16,180 bases of DNA from Scleromatobacter sp045810265 (GCA_045810265.1 JBJMWF010000143.1:1-16180); one strand, 5' to 3'. Counted from the first letter of the stretch, positions 7,369 to 14,072 are shown. Notes: generated from the sequence alone by a model not told the origin. Numbers and translations: made by a program.

Positions 7369-8877
7369 CTACCAGAAGGTCTTGGCGCGCCGCAGGCGCT
7401 CCAGCGACTTGCGAGCCGCGCGCGTCGAGCTCTCGGACTTCGCGCGCAGCCATTCGGCCGCGAATGCCGCGTCAGGGTCCGTCGCTGCCACGGCAGCGAA
7501 GCGCTCGGCCGCCAGCGCGAGGTCGATGTGCTTGCCCAGGCGATCCTGCGCGGGCGAGACCTTGTCCATCCACGCCTTGACATGGTCGCCGTCGAACGCA
7601 GGCGCCGCGAACTCGGCCAGGTAGCGCAGGCGCTTCAGGCGCTTGCGCACCTTGTGCCGCTGGTCGAACGGCAGTTTGTCGAAGCGGCGCGCGTCGCGCG
7701 TCACCTGCCGCTCGAGCTTGCCCAGCCGGCGCACGAGATGCGCGAGCCCCGATCCCGGCTTGCCGCGCGCGGCGTCGCCGCCCGTCGCCTGCGCGTAGTG
7801 CATCAGGCGTAACACCACGCCCTGGAAAGCGCCGCCGCGAACGAGCTGCTGGATCGTCTTCGTCTCCTCCTCGGAGGACTCCCCGAGGTCGGCCAGCGGC
7901 GCACCCGCCGCGCGCAGCTTGGGCGCGAGGGTGGTCGAGCGCACGTGCTTGTCGCGCGCATCGCCGAGCGCCTCGAAGACCGGCATGATCGCGGCCTCCC
8001 AGGCGGGCGGCAGCTGTGCGGCGAACGGCTGCATGCCGCGCACCACAGACCGCAGCCGCCGCAGCCCGACGCGCAACTGGTGCACGTGTTCCGGATCGCG
8101 GCTGCCGCGCGCGATCTCGGCGGCGTTGGGCAGGATCTGCGCGACGCACGAGGCGACCATGTGGCGCAGCAACATCTGGCCGTCCATGGCGCGAGCCTGC
8201 CTGGCGTTCCATCCTGGCCGTCCGGCCTTGACCGCCGGCCTGAACGGCTCGCCCTCGGCCAGCAGCGCACCGCGCTCGGACTTGGACACCGGATCGACCC
8301 ACAGGCCGTGCAGCGCCTCCCAATCGTGCGCCAGCGCATAGAGGCTGGCCGGATCACCGCTCTTGAGTTCGAGCTCGAGCTCCGAGATCGGCTGCGAGCG
8401 CCCGGCCGCCTTGAGCTCGCCCTCGTCGAGCGCCCATTCCACGACCGCGCCGCGCGCCCGCAGCAGCCGGCGCAGCCGCGTGACTTCCGTGCGGCAGCTT
8501 TCGCCCAGCGACGGGTGCTCGTGGCGCCGCAGCAGCGCGCGCAGGCGCCGTCCCACCTCCGAGTCGCGATGGCGATCGAGGTCGAGCTGCGGAACGCCGG
8601 CGCCGGCGCCCGCGCCGTCCGGATCCACCGCGACCTCGTGTTCGAATCGCTCGGCCCCGGCGCCCTTGCCGCCCTTGCCGCCCTTGAGCGTCTGCACCCA
8701 GCGGCCGTCCTCGTTGCGCAGCCGCAGCGCGAAGCGGTGGCGCGACAGCAACAGGTCAGGCGTATCGAAGTAGATCGCCGACAGGGCACTCTGCCGCAAC
8801 CTGCGGTGCCCCAGGGCATCGAGCAAACGGCCGCGGCGGCCGGCCTCCACGTGCAGCTTGATCTCGGTTTCGCTCAT
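7369..8877 (-). CDS. CYTH and CHAD domain-containing protein (inorganic triphosphatase-like)
   Basis: A 502-aa protein with an N-terminal CYTH domain (about 1-210) and a C-terminal CHAD domain (about 230-490), the layout of E. coli YgiF (433 aa), a metal-dependent inorganic triphosphatase. The CYTH signature ExExK is ETEIK at residues 3-7; other conserved charged strands are YFDTPDLLLSRHRFALRLR, TLKGG, SELELELKSG and the preceding ALDEGEL. CHAD is a helical His/Arg/Lys-rich domain that binds polyphosphate; here see HVHQLRVGLRRLRS and RHKVRKRLKRLRYLAEF. A GGKGGKGAGAE stretch and a GAGAGAG stretch make a low-complexity insertion in the CYTH part. The ATG at 8877 puts ExExK at the very N-terminus, as in the family; a TTG at 8892 is possible. 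The ribosome site is poor. Polyphosphate binding or triphosphatase activity is inferred from the family. Confidence 0.88.
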   Translation of the reverse strand: MSETEIKLHVEAGRRGRLLDALGHRRLRQSALSAIYFDTPDLLLSRHRFALRLRNEDGRWVQTLKGGKGGKGAGAERFEHEVAVDPDGAGAGAGVPQLDLDRHRDSEVGRRLRALLRRHEHPSLGESCRTEVTRLRRLLRARGAVVEWALDEGELKAAGRSQPISELELELKSGDPASLYALAHDWEALHGLWVDPVSKSERGALLAEGEPFRPAVKAGRPGWNARQARAMDGQMLLRHMVASCVAQILPNAAEIARGSRDPEHVHQLRVGLRRLRSVVRGMQPFAAQLPPAWEAAIMPVFEALGDARDKHVRSTTLAPKLRAAGAPLADLGESSEEETKTIQQLVRGGAFQGVVLRLMHYAQATGGDAARGKPGSGLAHLVRRLGKLERQVTRDARRFDKLPFDQRHKVRKRLKRLRYLAEFAAPAFDGDHVKAWMDKVSPAQDRLGKHIDLALAAERFAAVAATDPDAAFAAEWLRAKSESSTRAARKSLERLRRAKTFW

Positions 8878-8977
8878 CACCCGGACGGGCAATGGCCGTG
8901 CCCCGTCAAGCCGGGAATGGCCGTGAAGGTGCTCTTGCGCGTCTGCGCCTGGCCGTTCGCGGCATCCGCCCGCGCGC
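8878..8977. other. Gap between minE and the CYTH-CHAD gene, with a 10-bp direct repeat
   Basis: These 100 bp separate the minE stop from the start of the next minus-strand gene. They contain AATGGCCGTG twice, at 8891-8900 and 8916-8925 (25 bp apart), and a short inverted repeat GACGGG (8884-8889) / CCCGTC (8902-8907). No T-run terminator and no clear promoter is visible, so read-through from minE into the CYTH-CHAD gene is possible. Confidence 0.35.
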
Positions 8978-9235
8978 TCAGCGCGCCGCGTCCGGCAATT
9001 CGATCTTGACCTCGAGCACCTCGAGGTCGTCCTGGCGCTCCAGGTGCACCTTGATGTCCTCGGGGTTGATGGACACGTACTTGGAGATGACCGCGATCAG
9101 CTCGCGCTGCAGCGCCGGCAGGTAGTCGGCCTTGGAGCGGCCACCGCGCTCGTGCGCGAGGATGATCTGCAGCCGCTCCTTGGCGACCGACGCGGTCTTC
9201 TTCTTTTCGCCCAGGAGGAAGGAGAACAAGGACAT
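8978..9235 (-). CDS. minE: Cell division topological specificity factor MinE
   Basis: An 85-aa protein that stimulates MinD ATPase and drives MinCD oscillation, so that the division inhibitor is lowest at mid-cell. The membrane-targeting N-terminal helix is MSLFSFLLGE; the MinD-contact segment ASVAKERLQIILAHER is followed by the C-terminal topological domain (YLPALQRELIAVISKYV, then DIKVHLERQDDLEVLEVKIEL). The start ATG overlaps the minD stop by one base (TGATG), and GGAGG lies 9 nt upstream inside minD. A GTG one codon earlier is possible but unneeded. It is the last gene of the minC-minD-minE operon. Complete and of normal length. Confidence 0.97.
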   Translation of the reverse strand: MSLFSFLLGEKKKTASVAKERLQIILAHERGGRSKADYLPALQRELIAVISKYVSINPEDIKVHLERQDDLEVLEVKIELPDAAR

Positions 9236-10053
9236 CACTTGCTACCTCCGAACAGCCGCTTGAAGAAGCCCGCCTTGGCGGCGTCGACGAAGCGCATCGG
9301 CTTGTCCTCGCCGAGGAAGCGGGCGACCAGATCGGTGTAGGCCTCGGACACGTCCGACTCCTTCAGGTGGATCGCCGGCGTGCCCTGGTTGGAGGCCTGC
9401 AGCACGCTCTCGGATTCGGGGATCACGCCCATCAGCGGGATGCGCAGGATCTCCTGGATGTCGTTGACCGACAGCATCTGGCCGTCCTCGACGCGCGCCG
9501 GGTTGTAGCGCGTGATGACCAGGTGCTCCTTGATCGGCTCGGCGCCGTCGATGGCGCGCTTGGTCTTGCTGCCCAGCATGCCGATGATGCGGTCCGAGTC
9601 GCGCACCGACGAGACCTCGGGGTTGGTGACCACCAGCGCCTCGTCGGCGAAGTGCATCGCCAGCAGCGCGCCCGTCTCGATGCCGGCCGGCGAATCGCAA
9701 ACGATGTAGTCGAAGCCCATCTCCGCCAGCTCCTTGAGCACGCGCTCGACGCCGTCCTTGGTCAGCGCTTCCTTGTCGCGCGTCTGCGAGGCCGGCAGCA
9801 CGAACAGGTTGTCGCACTGCTTGTCCTTGATCAGCGTCTGGTGCAGGTTGGCCTCGTTGTTGATCACGTTGATCAGGTCGTACACCACGCGCCGCTCGCA
9901 GCCCATGATCAGGTCGAGGTTGCGCAGGCCGACGTCGAAGTCGATCACGGCCGTCTTGTGGCCGCGCAAGGCCAGGCCCGAGGAGAAGCTCGCGCTGGTG
10001 GTGGTCTTGCCCACCCCGCCCTTGCCGGAGGTGACGACGACGATTTTTGCCAT
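9235..10053 (-). CDS. minD: Septum site-determining ATPase MinD
   Basis: ParA/MinD-family ATPase of 272 aa that binds the membrane when ATP-loaded, recruits MinC and is released by MinE. The deviant Walker A KGGVGKTT is at residues 11-18 (both signature Lys 11 and 16 present); switch regions are IDFDVGLRNLD and CDSPAGIE. The C-terminal amphipathic membrane-targeting helix is visible near the end (AKAGFFKRLFGG). It starts 14 bp after the minC stop with only a weak GGACTGAAA-type ribosome site, and its end overlaps the minE start. Highly conserved and intact. Confidence 0.98.
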   Translation of the reverse strand: MAKIVVVTSGKGGVGKTTTSASFSSGLALRGHKTAVIDFDVGLRNLDLIMGCERRVVYDLINVINNEANLHQTLIKDKQCDNLFVLPASQTRDKEALTKDGVERVLKELAEMGFDYIVCDSPAGIETGALLAMHFADEALVVTNPEVSSVRDSDRIIGMLGSKTKRAIDGAEPIKEHLVITRYNPARVEDGQMLSVNDIQEILRIPLMGVIPESESVLQASNQGTPAIHLKESDVSEAYTDLVARFLGEDKPMRFVDAAKAGFFKRLFGGSK

Positions 10054-10067
10054 GGGGATTTCAGTCC

Positions 10068-10802
10068 TTAGATCTTCAGGGGTGTCATGACGAGGACGCC
10101 GTCGACGAGCCGCACCTGGGCGGGCTTGCCGGCCACGTCCTTGGGCAGCGGCGTCTCCGTGGTGCGGTAGACGCCGGCGATGGCGATGAGTTCGGGCTCG
10201 AGGCAGGTGGTGAAGATGCGTGCCTCGGTGTTGCCGCGCGAGCCGGCGACGGCCTTGCCGCGCAGCGGGCCGTAGACGTGGATGTTGCCGTCGGCCAGCA
10301 CCTCGGCGCCGGCGTTGACGGCGGCGTGCACGATCAGGTCGCCGCCCTTGGCGTAGGCCTGCTGGCCCGAGCGCAGCGGCTTGTCGACGATCAGCGTGGG
10401 CACGTGCACCGGCACCTCGCGCTCGACTTCGCGGATCACTTCCACCTCGACGGTACGCGGCTTGGGCGCGGGCGCCGGCTCGGGCGCGGCGGCCAGGCCG
10501 GCAGCCAGCGCGTCGGCCATCTGCCGGGCACTGCCGCCGGTGACCAGCGACGGACGCATGCGGTACTGGCGCAGCGCGGCCACGATGTCGGCGAACGCGA
10601 CCGGCTCCTCGCGCTCGCGCAGGGGCGCCAGGTCGATCACGACCGGGTCGTCGTCGAAGAAATTGGGCGTCTCGCCCAGGCGCTGCTGCAGTTCGTCGGC
10701 GAGGACGGCGGCGTCGGCCTGGTGCAGCACGACGGTGACCAGCGGCAGGCTGGTGTCCTTCAGTTCGAACGCAAACGGGATCACTGTCGAGTCGTCAACC
10801 AT
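10068..10802 (-). CDS. minC: Septum site-determining protein MinC
   Basis: Inhibitor of FtsZ assembly, 244 aa, recruited to the membrane by MinD. The N-terminal MinC_N domain (about 1-105) opens with FAFELKDTSLPLVTVVL. A Pro/Ala linker (about 109-116) and a charged segment lead to the C-terminal beta-helix domain that binds MinD and dimerises: GGDLIVHAAVNAGAEVLADG, then HVYGPLRGKAVAG and ARIFTTCLEPELIAIAG. First gene of minCDE. The ATG at 10802 lacks a clear Shine-Dalgarno sequence; the protein start agrees with the family. It is divergent from a small unknown gene, with 96 bp between them. Confidence 0.95.
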   Translation of the reverse strand: MVDDSTVIPFAFELKDTSLPLVTVVLHQADAAVLADELQQRLGETPNFFDDDPVVIDLAPLREREEPVAFADIVAALRQYRMRPSLVTGGSARQMADALAAGLAAAPEPAPAPKPRTVEVEVIREVEREVPVHVPTLIVDKPLRSGQQAYAKGGDLIVHAAVNAGAEVLADGNIHVYGPLRGKAVAGSRGNTEARIFTTCLEPELIAIAGVYRTTETPLPKDVAGKPAQVRLVDGVLVMTPLKI

Positions 10803-10898
10803 TGGCGTGCAGAGCGCGCAAAGCGGCGGAGTTTACCGGGTCGCCGTGTACGGCCTGTAACCGGCGGGGTTGGCCGGCTTGCGCCATGATGCGGCCCC
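10803..10898. promoter_or_regulatory. Divergent intergenic region, minC / 126-aa gene
   Basis: 96 bp that should hold the minCDE promoter. On the minus strand TAAACT, 27 nt before the minC start, is the best -10-like hexamer, with TTACAG 19 bp further up as a poor -35. On the plus strand CATGAT (10885-10890) lies 8 nt before the other gene's ATG. Neither assignment is strong. Confidence 0.3.
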
Positions 10899-11279
10899 AT
10901 GAAGAAAGCACCACCCGCCCGGCCCGCGTCGGCCACCGCGACCAGGCCCGAGCAATGGCGCATCGACGCCGGCGACGGCGACGTCGCCACGCTGGTGATT
11001 CCGGCCGATTCGTTTCGCACCCGACACTTCGAGATCGACTGCCGCCTCGTGGTGCGGGCGCTGGGCGCGGGGGCGCAGCATTCGATGCGCGTGGACGTCG
11101 ACGGCGACCTGGAGTGGACGCGCAGCGCGCCGACCGAGAACCCCGGCCACACCGATTCGATGGACTACCACTTCCGCCGCGAGCTGGCTGCCGGCAAGCC
11201 GCTGCGCATCGTCGTCAAGACGCAGGTGCAGCAGGCGCGCCGCGTGCGCCTGCTGATCGAGGCCGAGGAACAGGTCTGA
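10899..11279 (+). CDS. Conserved-looking hypothetical protein, 126 aa
   Basis: I do not recognise a family. The product is a soluble 126-aa protein with a Pro/Ala-rich N-terminus (about 1-18) and then alternating hydrophobic and polar strands (WRIDAGDGDVATLVIP, FEIDCRLVVRALG, SMRVDVDGDLEWTR, KPLRIVVKTQVQQARRVRLL), suggesting a beta-sandwich-like fold. There is no signal peptide or membrane segment, and one Cys. Codon use is typical of the neighbours and the frame is clean, which supports a real gene. No Shine-Dalgarno precedes the ATG at 10899; a -10-like CATGAT lies 8 nt upstream. It is divergent from minC and 116 bp upstream of the phosphatidyltransferase gene on the same strand. Confidence 0.65.
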   Translation: MKKAPPARPASATATRPEQWRIDAGDGDVATLVIPADSFRTRHFEIDCRLVVRALGAGAQHSMRVDVDGDLEWTRSAPTENPGHTDSMDYHFRRELAAGKPLRIVVKTQVQQARRVRLLIEAEEQV

Positions 11280-11286
11280 ATCGGCT

Positions 11287-11306
11287 CGACCGCACGCCGG
11301 CGGTCG
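11287..11306 (+). repeat. Hairpin downstream of the 126-aa gene
   Basis: CGACCGC (11287-11293) pairs with GCGGTCG (11300-11306) around a 6-nt loop, 7 bp after the stop codon of the preceding gene. It could help end that transcript, but no T-run follows. A second small inverted repeat, ACCGGC/GCCGGT, lies at 11321-11334. Confidence 0.4.
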
Positions 11307-11383
11307 TAGGACAAGGGCGCACCGGCGGGCCGGTCCAAAGCGTGTTCGAAGTGCCTGGTTCTCCCGATGGGCGCCGGCTGCAC

Positions 11384-11389
11384 TATCCT
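11384..11389 (+). promoter_or_regulatory. -10-like hexamer TATCCT close to the pssA-like start
   Basis: TATCCT is separated from the ATG at 11396 by only 6 nt (GCGGGG), and no Shine-Dalgarno sequence fits in that space. A start of transcription at or beside the ATG, giving a leaderless mRNA, is the simplest reading. No good -35 is visible at 16-18 bp. Confidence 0.45.
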
Positions 11390-11395
11390 GCGGGG

Positions 11396-12013
11396 ATGGA
11401 CAAACCCAAGCCGTTCTCGATGATCCGCGAATTCCACCTCGCGGACTGGTTCACGCTGGCCAACGCCTTCTGCGGTGTCGGCGCGCTGTTTTCCGTCATG
11501 ACGTTCCTGCAGACGGGCGACCTGCGCCACATCCTGTTCGCCTGCTGGCTGATCCCGGCCGCGCTGGTCTTCGACGTGCTCGACGGACGGGTGGCGCGCT
11601 GGCGCCAGCAAAGCTCCGAGCTCGGCCGCGAACTCGACTCGCTGGCCGACGTCATCTCGTTTGGCGTCGCCCCCGCGGCGATCGCCTATGGCTGCGGCAT
11701 GCAGGGCCTGTGGGATCGCGTCGTGCTGGTGTTCTTCGTCGTCTGCGGCGTCTCGCGGCTGGCCCGCTACAACATCACGGCGGTCAAGCTGTCCGAGGGC
11801 AGCGACAAGGTCAAGTTCTTCGAGGGCACGCCGATCCCGACCTCCCTGCTGCTCGTGATCGTGCTGGGCGTTGCGGCGGCGCAAGGCAGCGTGGGCGATT
11901 CCCTGTGGTTCGGCGTGCTGAACCTCGGCGGCTTCCGCTTCCATCCGCTGGTGCTGCTGTTCGCGCTGTCCGGGTCGTTGATGATTTCGCGGATCCGGAT
12001 TCCGAAGTTGTAG
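11396..12013 (+). CDS. pssA: CDP-alcohol phosphatidyltransferase, probably phosphatidylserine synthase type
   Basis: Integral membrane enzyme of phospholipid synthesis, 205 aa, that swaps the CMP of CDP-diacylglycerol for an alcohol. The complete catalytic motif D-x2-DG-x2-AR-x8-G-x3-D-x3-D is present at residues 60-85 (D60, D63, G64, A67, R68, G77, D81, D85). The surrounding LDSLADVISFGVAPA is typical of the serine-using PssA branch. Hydrophobic helices lie around 19-38, 46-62, 89-101, 104-120 and in two C-terminal stretches. At 205 aa it is short for PssA, and the usual Burkholderiales pssA sits in an ilv/psd cluster, so this may be a second enzyme and the alcohol is not certain. The ATG at 11396 was chosen because it opens a normal N-terminus (FTLANAFCG follows); upstream the frame shows no family character. 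Confidence 0.82.
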   Translation: MDKPKPFSMIREFHLADWFTLANAFCGVGALFSVMTFLQTGDLRHILFACWLIPAALVFDVLDGRVARWRQQSSELGRELDSLADVISFGVAPAAIAYGCGMQGLWDRVVLVFFVVCGVSRLARYNITAVKLSEGSDKVKFFEGTPIPTSLLLVIVLGVAAAQGSVGDSLWFGVLNLGGFRFHPLVLLFALSGSLMISRIRIPKL

Positions 12014-12057
12014 CTTCCATCGGCGTCCCCGCCTTGCCGGCCGGGCCCGGGCGCACT

Positions 12058-12534
12058 TCAGAGAACCGAAGCGATGCGGTCCAGATGTGCGTTCGTGCCC
12101 CGCTTGCGAGACAGCGTGCCGTCGCGCCCATCGGTGCCGTCGACGAAGGTCACCTGCTCCGTGAAGCGCAGGCGCGTGCCTTCCGGATCCCCGATGAATT
12201 CGACCGTCGCCAGGGAGACCGAGTGGTGGCGGCCGCTCAGGTGCATGTCGTAGACGTAGACCAGCCGGGCCTGCGGCTCGATCAGGTGATACCGCGCGCT
12301 GAACAGCGTCTCGGCGCCGGTGGCCGCGAAGCGGCCGTGCAGGATCTCGATGCCACCGACGCGCAAGTCCAGCGTGCGTTCGACCTGCTGCCAGCCTTCG
12401 GGGCCGATGAACCAACGCGCCTTGGTCGCGTTGTCGGTCCAGGCGGCCCAGACATCGGCGGGCGATGCATCGTAGACGCGGTTGATCGAGAAATCGCCGT
12501 GCGTCGTGGTCGGCGCCTTCAGCGGTGCGGTCAT
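12058..12534 (-). CDS. SRPBCC-family protein (AHSA1/activator of Hsp90 ATPase-like)
   Basis: A 158-aa soluble protein of the START/Bet v 1-like SRPBCC superfamily, AHSA1 branch. It shows FSINRVYDASPADVWAAWTD, then WFIGPEGW, a long beta-sheet with GIEILHGRF, and the C-terminal GTRLRFTEQVTF region. Members bind hydrophobic ligands; the specific ligand is unknown. The ATG at 12534 overlaps the arsR stop by ATGA, and AAAGGAAA upstream gives a good ribosome site. A regulator plus SRPBCC pair in this overlapping order is a common bacterial module. It converges on the phosphatidyltransferase gene, leaving 44 bp between stops. Normal length, no damage seen. Confidence 0.87.
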   Translation of the reverse strand: MTAPLKAPTTTHGDFSINRVYDASPADVWAAWTDNATKARWFIGPEGWQQVERTLDLRVGGIEILHGRFAATGAETLFSARYHLIEPQARLVYVYDMHLSGRHHSVSLATVEFIGDPEGTRLRFTEQVTFVDGTDGRDGTLSRKRGTNAHLDRIASVL

Positions 12535-12935
12535 GTCGGTTTCCTTTGGCGACGCGCGGTCGCGGGGGTGGTCTTGCTGGGTTTGCCGGCAGCGCTGGCC
12601 TGCGCCCTCTCGGCCTTCTGCCTGGCCAGCACCTCGCCCAGGCGATCGAGGTTGTCCTCCCACATCGTGCGCCGCTGCGACAGCCAGGTCTCGGCCTGGG
12701 CCAGCACGTCGCGGTCGAGATGGCAACTGCGGACGCGGCCAGTCTTGTGCGTCTGAATCAGCCCGCTGGCCTCGAGCAGCTGCACGTGCTGCACGACGGC
12801 CGCCAGCGACATCGCCAGCGGCTGCGCCAGCTCGCTGACCGATGCGTCGCCGCGCGCCAGCCGGTCGACGATGGCGCGGCGCGAGGGGTCCGAGAGCGCC
12901 TGGAAGACGCGATCGAGCGTTTGGTGCTGAAGCAT
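12531..12935 (-). CDS. ArsR-family transcriptional regulator
   Basis: A winged-helix repressor of 134 aa. The N-terminal LDRVFQALSDPSRRAIVDRL block, DASVSELAQPLAMSLAAVVQHVQLLEASGLI (helix-turn-helix, about residues 28-58) and the wing KTGRVRSCHLD are typical of the ArsR subgroup linked to AHSA1 proteins. There are no metal-binding Cys clusters, so metal sensing is unlikely. The C-terminus is extended and basic (Lys/Arg/Ala/Thr-rich, last 25 residues). The frame is open to 13028, but MLQHQTLDRVF at 12935 is the normal family start. A promoter TTGACT-17-TAAGCT puts the transcription start next to this ATG. It is coupled to the SRPBCC gene by ATGA and divergent from ohrR. Confidence 0.88.
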   Translation of the reverse strand: MLQHQTLDRVFQALSDPSRRAIVDRLARGDASVSELAQPLAMSLAAVVQHVQLLEASGLIQTHKTGRVRSCHLDRDVLAQAETWLSQRRTMWEDNLDRLGEVLARQKAERAQASAAGKPSKTTPATARRQRKPT

Positions 12936-12942
12936 GGGCTTC

Positions 12943-12971
12943 AGCTTATTCGTGCGGCTGCAAATAGTCAA
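12943..12971 (-). promoter_or_regulatory. arsR promoter with overlapping inverted repeat
   Basis: On the minus strand TTGACT (12971-12966) and TAAGCT (12948-12943) are spaced by exactly 17 nt, and the ATG follows the -10 after 7 nt, so the transcript would be leaderless or nearly so. An imperfect inverted repeat, TCAAGT...ACTTAA on the plus strand (12968-12983), overlaps the -35 and is a candidate autoregulatory operator. Confidence 0.6.
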
Positions 12972-13016
12972 GTGATTACTTAAGTGTACCGCCTTCGCAG
13001 CCGCAATACCCATTTC

Positions 13017-13047
13017 GATTGTGCGCAATTGATTAGTGCACTACATT
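13017..13047 (+). promoter_or_regulatory. ohrR promoter with probable OhrR operator
   Basis: TTGTGC (13019-13024) and TACATT (13042-13047) are 17 nt apart and the ohrR ATG follows after 7 nt. Two similar segments, GATTGTGCGCAA (13017-13028) and GATTAGTGCACTA (13031-13043), fill the spacer and cover the -35; both contain GTGC followed by dyad-like bases. OhrR operators described in proteobacteria are AT-rich dyads around TTGnGCnCAA-like sequences, so binding here would block RNA polymerase. Operator identity is inference. Confidence 0.55.
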
Positions 13048-13054
13048 TCATCCC

Positions 13055-13540
13055 ATGCCCCGCGCCAAGACCTCCCCTCCCGCCGCCAACGAAGCCCGCG
13101 CCGACGCCTGGCTGGCGCTCGACAAGCAGCTGTGCTTCGCGCTGTACTCGGCCTCGCTCGCGATGACCAAGGTCTACAAGCCGCTGCTTGCGCCGCTGGG
13201 CCTGACCTATCCGCAGTACCTGGTGATGCTGGCGCTGTGGGAACACGACGCGCAGTCGGTCAGCGAGCTGGGCGACAAGCTCGCGCTCGACTCCGGCACC
13301 CTGACTCCGCTGCTCAAGCGCCTCGAGGCGCAAGGCCAGCTCAGCCGCGAGCGCGACGCCGATGACGAACGCCGCGTCATCGTGCGCCTGACCGACGCAG
13401 GCCGCAAGCTCAAGATCGCGGCGCGCAGCGTGCCGCCGGCCATCGGACGGGCCAGCGGCTGCGAACTCGGCCAGATCGTCGAGCTCACCCGCCAGCTCAC
13501 CGCCGTGCGCGATTCGCTGACGCGGCACACCCATCACTGA
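13055..13540 (+). CDS. ohrR: Organic hydroperoxide-sensing MarR-family repressor OhrR
   Basis: A 161-aa winged-helix repressor of the OhrR branch. The sensing Cys is C27 in LDKQLCFALYSAS; the partner tyrosines of the Cys pocket are Y41 and Y52 (LTYPQYLVMLALWE). The recognition helix and wing are LDSGTLTPLLKRLEAQG and RERDADDERRVIVRLTD. A second Cys, C136, lies in the C-terminal helix (ASGCELGQI). Oxidation of C27 by organic peroxides releases the repressor from DNA in known homologues. Compared with Xanthomonas OhrR (C22, Y36, Y47, C127, as I recall it) the offset is 5, which would put the resolving Cys at 132, where Arg is found, so C136 may take that role. No Shine-Dalgarno before the ATG; leaderless promoter at 13019-13047. 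It precedes ohr on the same strand, 64 bp apart. Confidence 0.9.
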   Translation: MPRAKTSPPAANEARADAWLALDKQLCFALYSASLAMTKVYKPLLAPLGLTYPQYLVMLALWEHDAQSVSELGDKLALDSGTLTPLLKRLEAQGQLSRERDADDERRVIVRLTDAGRKLKIAARSVPPAIGRASGCELGQIVELTRQLTAVRDSLTRHTHH

Positions 13541-13559
13541 ACCGTCTCGTTTCCCCCGC

Positions 13560-13576
13560 GCGGCTCGCCGAGCCGC
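13560..13576 (+). repeat. Hairpin between ohrR and ohr
   Basis: GCGGCTC (13560-13566) pairs perfectly with GAGCCGC (13570-13576) around a GCC loop, 20 bp after the ohrR stop and 28 bp before the ohr start. With no T-run it is a weak terminator; it may lower ohrR stability relative to ohr or separate the two transcripts. Confidence 0.45.
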
Positions 13577-13604
13577 CTTCCACACCGACCCCAAGGAGCA
13601 AGCC

Positions 13605-14042
13605 ATGTCCCCCGAAAAAATCCTCTACACCGCCACCGCCACCGCCACCGGCGGCCGTACCGGCACCGCCAAGTCGTCCGACGGCCAGCTCGACGTCACG
13701 TTGAGCACCGTCAAGGAACTCGGCGGCAACGGCGCGCCGGGCACGAACCCGGAGCAGCTGTTCGCGGCCGGCTACTCGGCCTGCTTCATCGGCGCGATGA
13801 AGGCCGTGGCGTCGGGCATGACGGGCGGCCCGAAGATCGCGCTGCCCAGCGAGGTGTCGATCACCTCCGACGTCGGCATCGGCCCGATCCCCGGCGGCTT
13901 CGGCATCAAGGTGGACATGCGCATCTCGATCCCCGGCATGGACAAGGCCGCCGCCCAGGCGCTGGTCGACGCCGCGCACAAGGTGTGCCCGTACTCGAAC
14001 GCCACCCGCGGCAACATCGACGTCTCCCTGACGGTAGTTTGA
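13605..14042 (+). CDS. ohr: Organic hydroperoxide reductase Ohr
   Basis: A 145-aa thiol peroxidase of the Ohr/OsmC family that reduces organic and fatty-acid hydroperoxides using lipoylated proteins. Active-site residues are all visible: R18 in GGRTG, E50 in NPEQLFAAGYSAC, peroxidatic C60, and resolving C128 in KVCPYSNATRGN. N-terminal Ala/Thr repeats (YTATATATGGRTG) are normal for the subfamily. The start ATG at 13605 has a good AGGAGC ribosome site. It follows ohrR on the same strand, the classical pairing, and is probably derepressed by organic peroxides through OhrR. Intact and of standard length. Confidence 0.96.
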   Translation: MSPEKILYTATATATGGRTGTAKSSDGQLDVTLSTVKELGGNGAPGTNPEQLFAAGYSACFIGAMKAVASGMTGGPKIALPSEVSITSDVGIGPIPGGFGIKVDMRISIPGMDKAAAQALVDAAHKVCPYSNATRGNIDVSLTVV

Positions 14043-14072
14043 GCCCCACGGTCGCTAGCGCTCCCTGCCCCC

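Noticed and set aside
12038..12052. GC palindromes (such as CCGGGCCCGG) between the pssA-like and SRPBCC genes
   Set aside because: Very short, pure G/C, no loop or T-run; expected in this base composition.
11165..12415. Minus-strand 416-codon frame opposite the pssA-like gene
   Set aside because: Shadow of the phosphatidyltransferase and SRPBCC genes; no coherent domain.
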